NCBI GenBank assembly: GCA_028715025.1
Contig: JAQTLG010000112.1
Coordinates: forward strand, 1-5,974
Length of the DNA stretch: 5,974 nucleotides
Direction of reading: 5' to 3'
From: Dehalococcoidia bacterium
Lineage (GTDB): Bacteria > Chloroflexota > Dehalococcoidia > GIF9 > UBA5629
This document shows positions 5,005 to 5,974 of this stretch, piece by piece. The position numbers were made by a program, and so were the translations under genes. Every line of letters starts with the position of its first letter. The first letter of the stretch is position 1. The notes below the pieces were generated by a model that was not told where the DNA came from, made no database searches, and saw nothing but the letters and a program-made list of their open reading frames with translations.

Positions 5005-5974
5005 ATGAGCGGAACGAGCATCTATGATCTAAAATCTGTGAAATTGCCCAGGTTGACCGGTGGAGGGCTGTCTTTAATGGCGGGTGCGCTGGAAATAGGC
5101 TTCCTGAGGGGACTGCTCATGCCGTCCATGCTGAAAAGCGGCGGTATAACAGATTTCCGTGCTCTGTCGCCCGAGGAGTCCCCCACTGTTTTTCCCATCG
5201 CCTATGCGGATAAGAAGGCGCCGCCGGAGGAAGGGCCGGACCTTAAAGCCCTGAATAAGATCGAGGGAAGCGCGGGCGCCGGGCTATTCAGGACAGCCAG
5301 GGACTACGCCCGGGCCTATCGGGAGGGCAAGGCCAATCCCGAGGATGTGGCAAAAAAGGCCATGGAAGCTATAAAGAAGGCTGATGAAGGCAGCCTGAAG
5401 CTGCGTCCCTTTATCGCAATCAATGAGGGAGATGTCATGCAGCAGGCGCGGGCATCGGCGGAGCGCTGGAAGGATAAAAAGCCCCTGAGCGTGCTGGACG
5501 GCGTGCCGGTGGCGGTCAAGGACGAGGTGGACATGGTGCCCTATCCTACGACGGTGGGCACCAAGTTTTTCGGTAAGGCGCCGGCCAAACGTGACTCAAC
5601 GGCGGTGGCGCGGCTGCGGGCTGCGGGTGCACTGCTGCTGGGCAAGGCCAACATGCATGAGATTGGCATCAATCCCGACGGGCTGAACGTTAACTTCGGC
5701 TCGACGCGCAATCCGTACAATCCCAAGCACGATACGGGGGGCAGCTCCAGTGGCTCGGCCACGGCTGTCGCGGCGGGGCTTTGCCCGCTTGCGGTAGGCG
5801 CGGACGGCGGCGGGTCCATACGCGTGCCGGCTTCGCACTGCGGCGTGATAGGTCTTAAGCCGACCTTCGGGCGCGTAAGCGAATCAGGTGCGGCCCCTCT
5901 CTGCTGGAGCGTGGCACATTTAGGCCCCATCGCAGCCACGGTGGAGGATGCGGCTATCGGCTACGCCTGCATGG
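5005..5974 (+). CDS. Amidase-signature hydrolase resembling plant-type fatty acid amide hydrolase, 3'-truncated by window edge
   Basis: The frame is open from ATG 5005 to the window end (323 full codons); the C-terminal part lies outside. Amidase-signature enzymes hydrolyse carboxamides through a Lys-Ser-Ser triad. All three are visible: K172 in GVPVAVKDE (codon 5518-5520), the cis-Ser S247 in TGGSSSGSA, and the nucleophile S271 in GADGGGSIRVP (codon 5815-5817). The 24-residue spacing between the two serines is as in FAAH. KANMHEIG (about 214-221) and FGSTRNPYNP (about 231-240) also fit. About 95 residues precede the core, with LKSVKLPRLTGGGLSLMAG near the start and RDYARAYREGKANPEDVA at about 99-116. 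From memory, this extension and GGSSSG resemble plant FAAH more than GatA, which lacks such an extension. The extension has a mildly hydrophobic helix (about 18-40) that could contact membrane or a lipid-like substrate. The amide substrate is unknown; a broad-specificity amidase is the alternative. A strong ribosome binding site and a putative promoter precede it. Confidence 0.9.
   Translation, partial: MSGTSIYDLKSVKLPRLTGGGLSLMAGALEIGFLRGLLMPSMLKSGGITDFRALSPEESPTVFPIAYADKKAPPEEGPDLKALNKIEGSAGAGLFRTARDYARAYREGKANPEDVAKKAMEAIKKADEGSLKLRPFIAINEGDVMQQARASAERWKDKKPLSVLDGVPVAVKDEVDMVPYPTTVGTKFFGKAPAKRDSTAVARLRAAGALLLGKANMHEIGINPDGLNVNFGSTRNPYNPKHDTGGSSSGSATAVAAGLCPLAVGADGGGSIRVPASHCGVIGLKPTFGRVSESGAAPLCWSVAHLGPIAATVEDAAIGYACM

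Noticed and set aside
5541..5939. Open minus-strand frames opposite the amidase gene
   Set aside because: The + strand encodes an uninterrupted amidase with the full catalytic triad; the antisense products are Pro/Ala/Arg-rich low-complexity shadows of GC-rich codons.

Overview
The window looks like an accessory stretch of a free-living, probably anaerobic bacterium. Genes are tightly packed, GC content is moderate, GTG and ATG starts are mixed, and two genes have near-perfect AGGAGG ribosome binding sites. The combination of an NMT1-type binding protein, a Cph1-type histidine kinase, a short-chain nitroreductase and a FAAH-like amidase would fit Dehalococcoidia/Chloroflexota or a sediment deltaproteobacterium. 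This assignment is a guess from protein style; no rRNA or marker gene is present to test it. All genes are on the + strand.

Positions 1-4197 form a signalling operon of four genes. First is the 3' part of an NMT1/THI5-like periplasmic substrate-binding protein (start lies upstream of the window). It overlaps by 4 bp (GTGA) a membrane histidine kinase with an extracellular Cache-like region, HAMP, HisKA and HATPase domains. The kinase overlaps by 4 bp (ATGA) a single-domain Rcp1-like response regulator. After a 37-bp gap comes a receiver-HD-GYP protein, predicted to be a cyclic-di-GMP phosphodiesterase with all expected metal-site residues. The likely logic is: ligand (perhaps presented by the binding protein) -> Cache kinase -> two receivers -> lowered c-di-GMP. 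The link between binding protein and kinase is inferred from gene overlap only.

Positions 4198-4269 are a gap with an 8-bp GC-rich inverted repeat and no T-tract. Then comes a nitroreductase-family flavoprotein (4270-4932; the ATG at 4270 is preferred over an upstream GTG that lies in front of the ribosome binding site). A second 72-bp gap (4933-5004) holds a plausible sigma70-type promoter overlapping a 7-bp inverted repeat. It leads into an amidase-signature enzyme (5005 to beyond the window edge) whose long N-terminal extension and catalytic motifs resemble plant-type fatty acid amide hydrolase. Its Lys-Ser-Ser catalytic triad is complete inside the window.

No tRNA, rRNA, CRISPR array, insertion sequence or prophage gene was seen, and no gene-free stretch exceeds 72 bp. 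The least ordinary items are the binding protein translationally coupled to a Cache kinase, one kinase serving two receivers with a c-di-GMP output, and the FAAH-like amidase. None is clearly a wholly new system.
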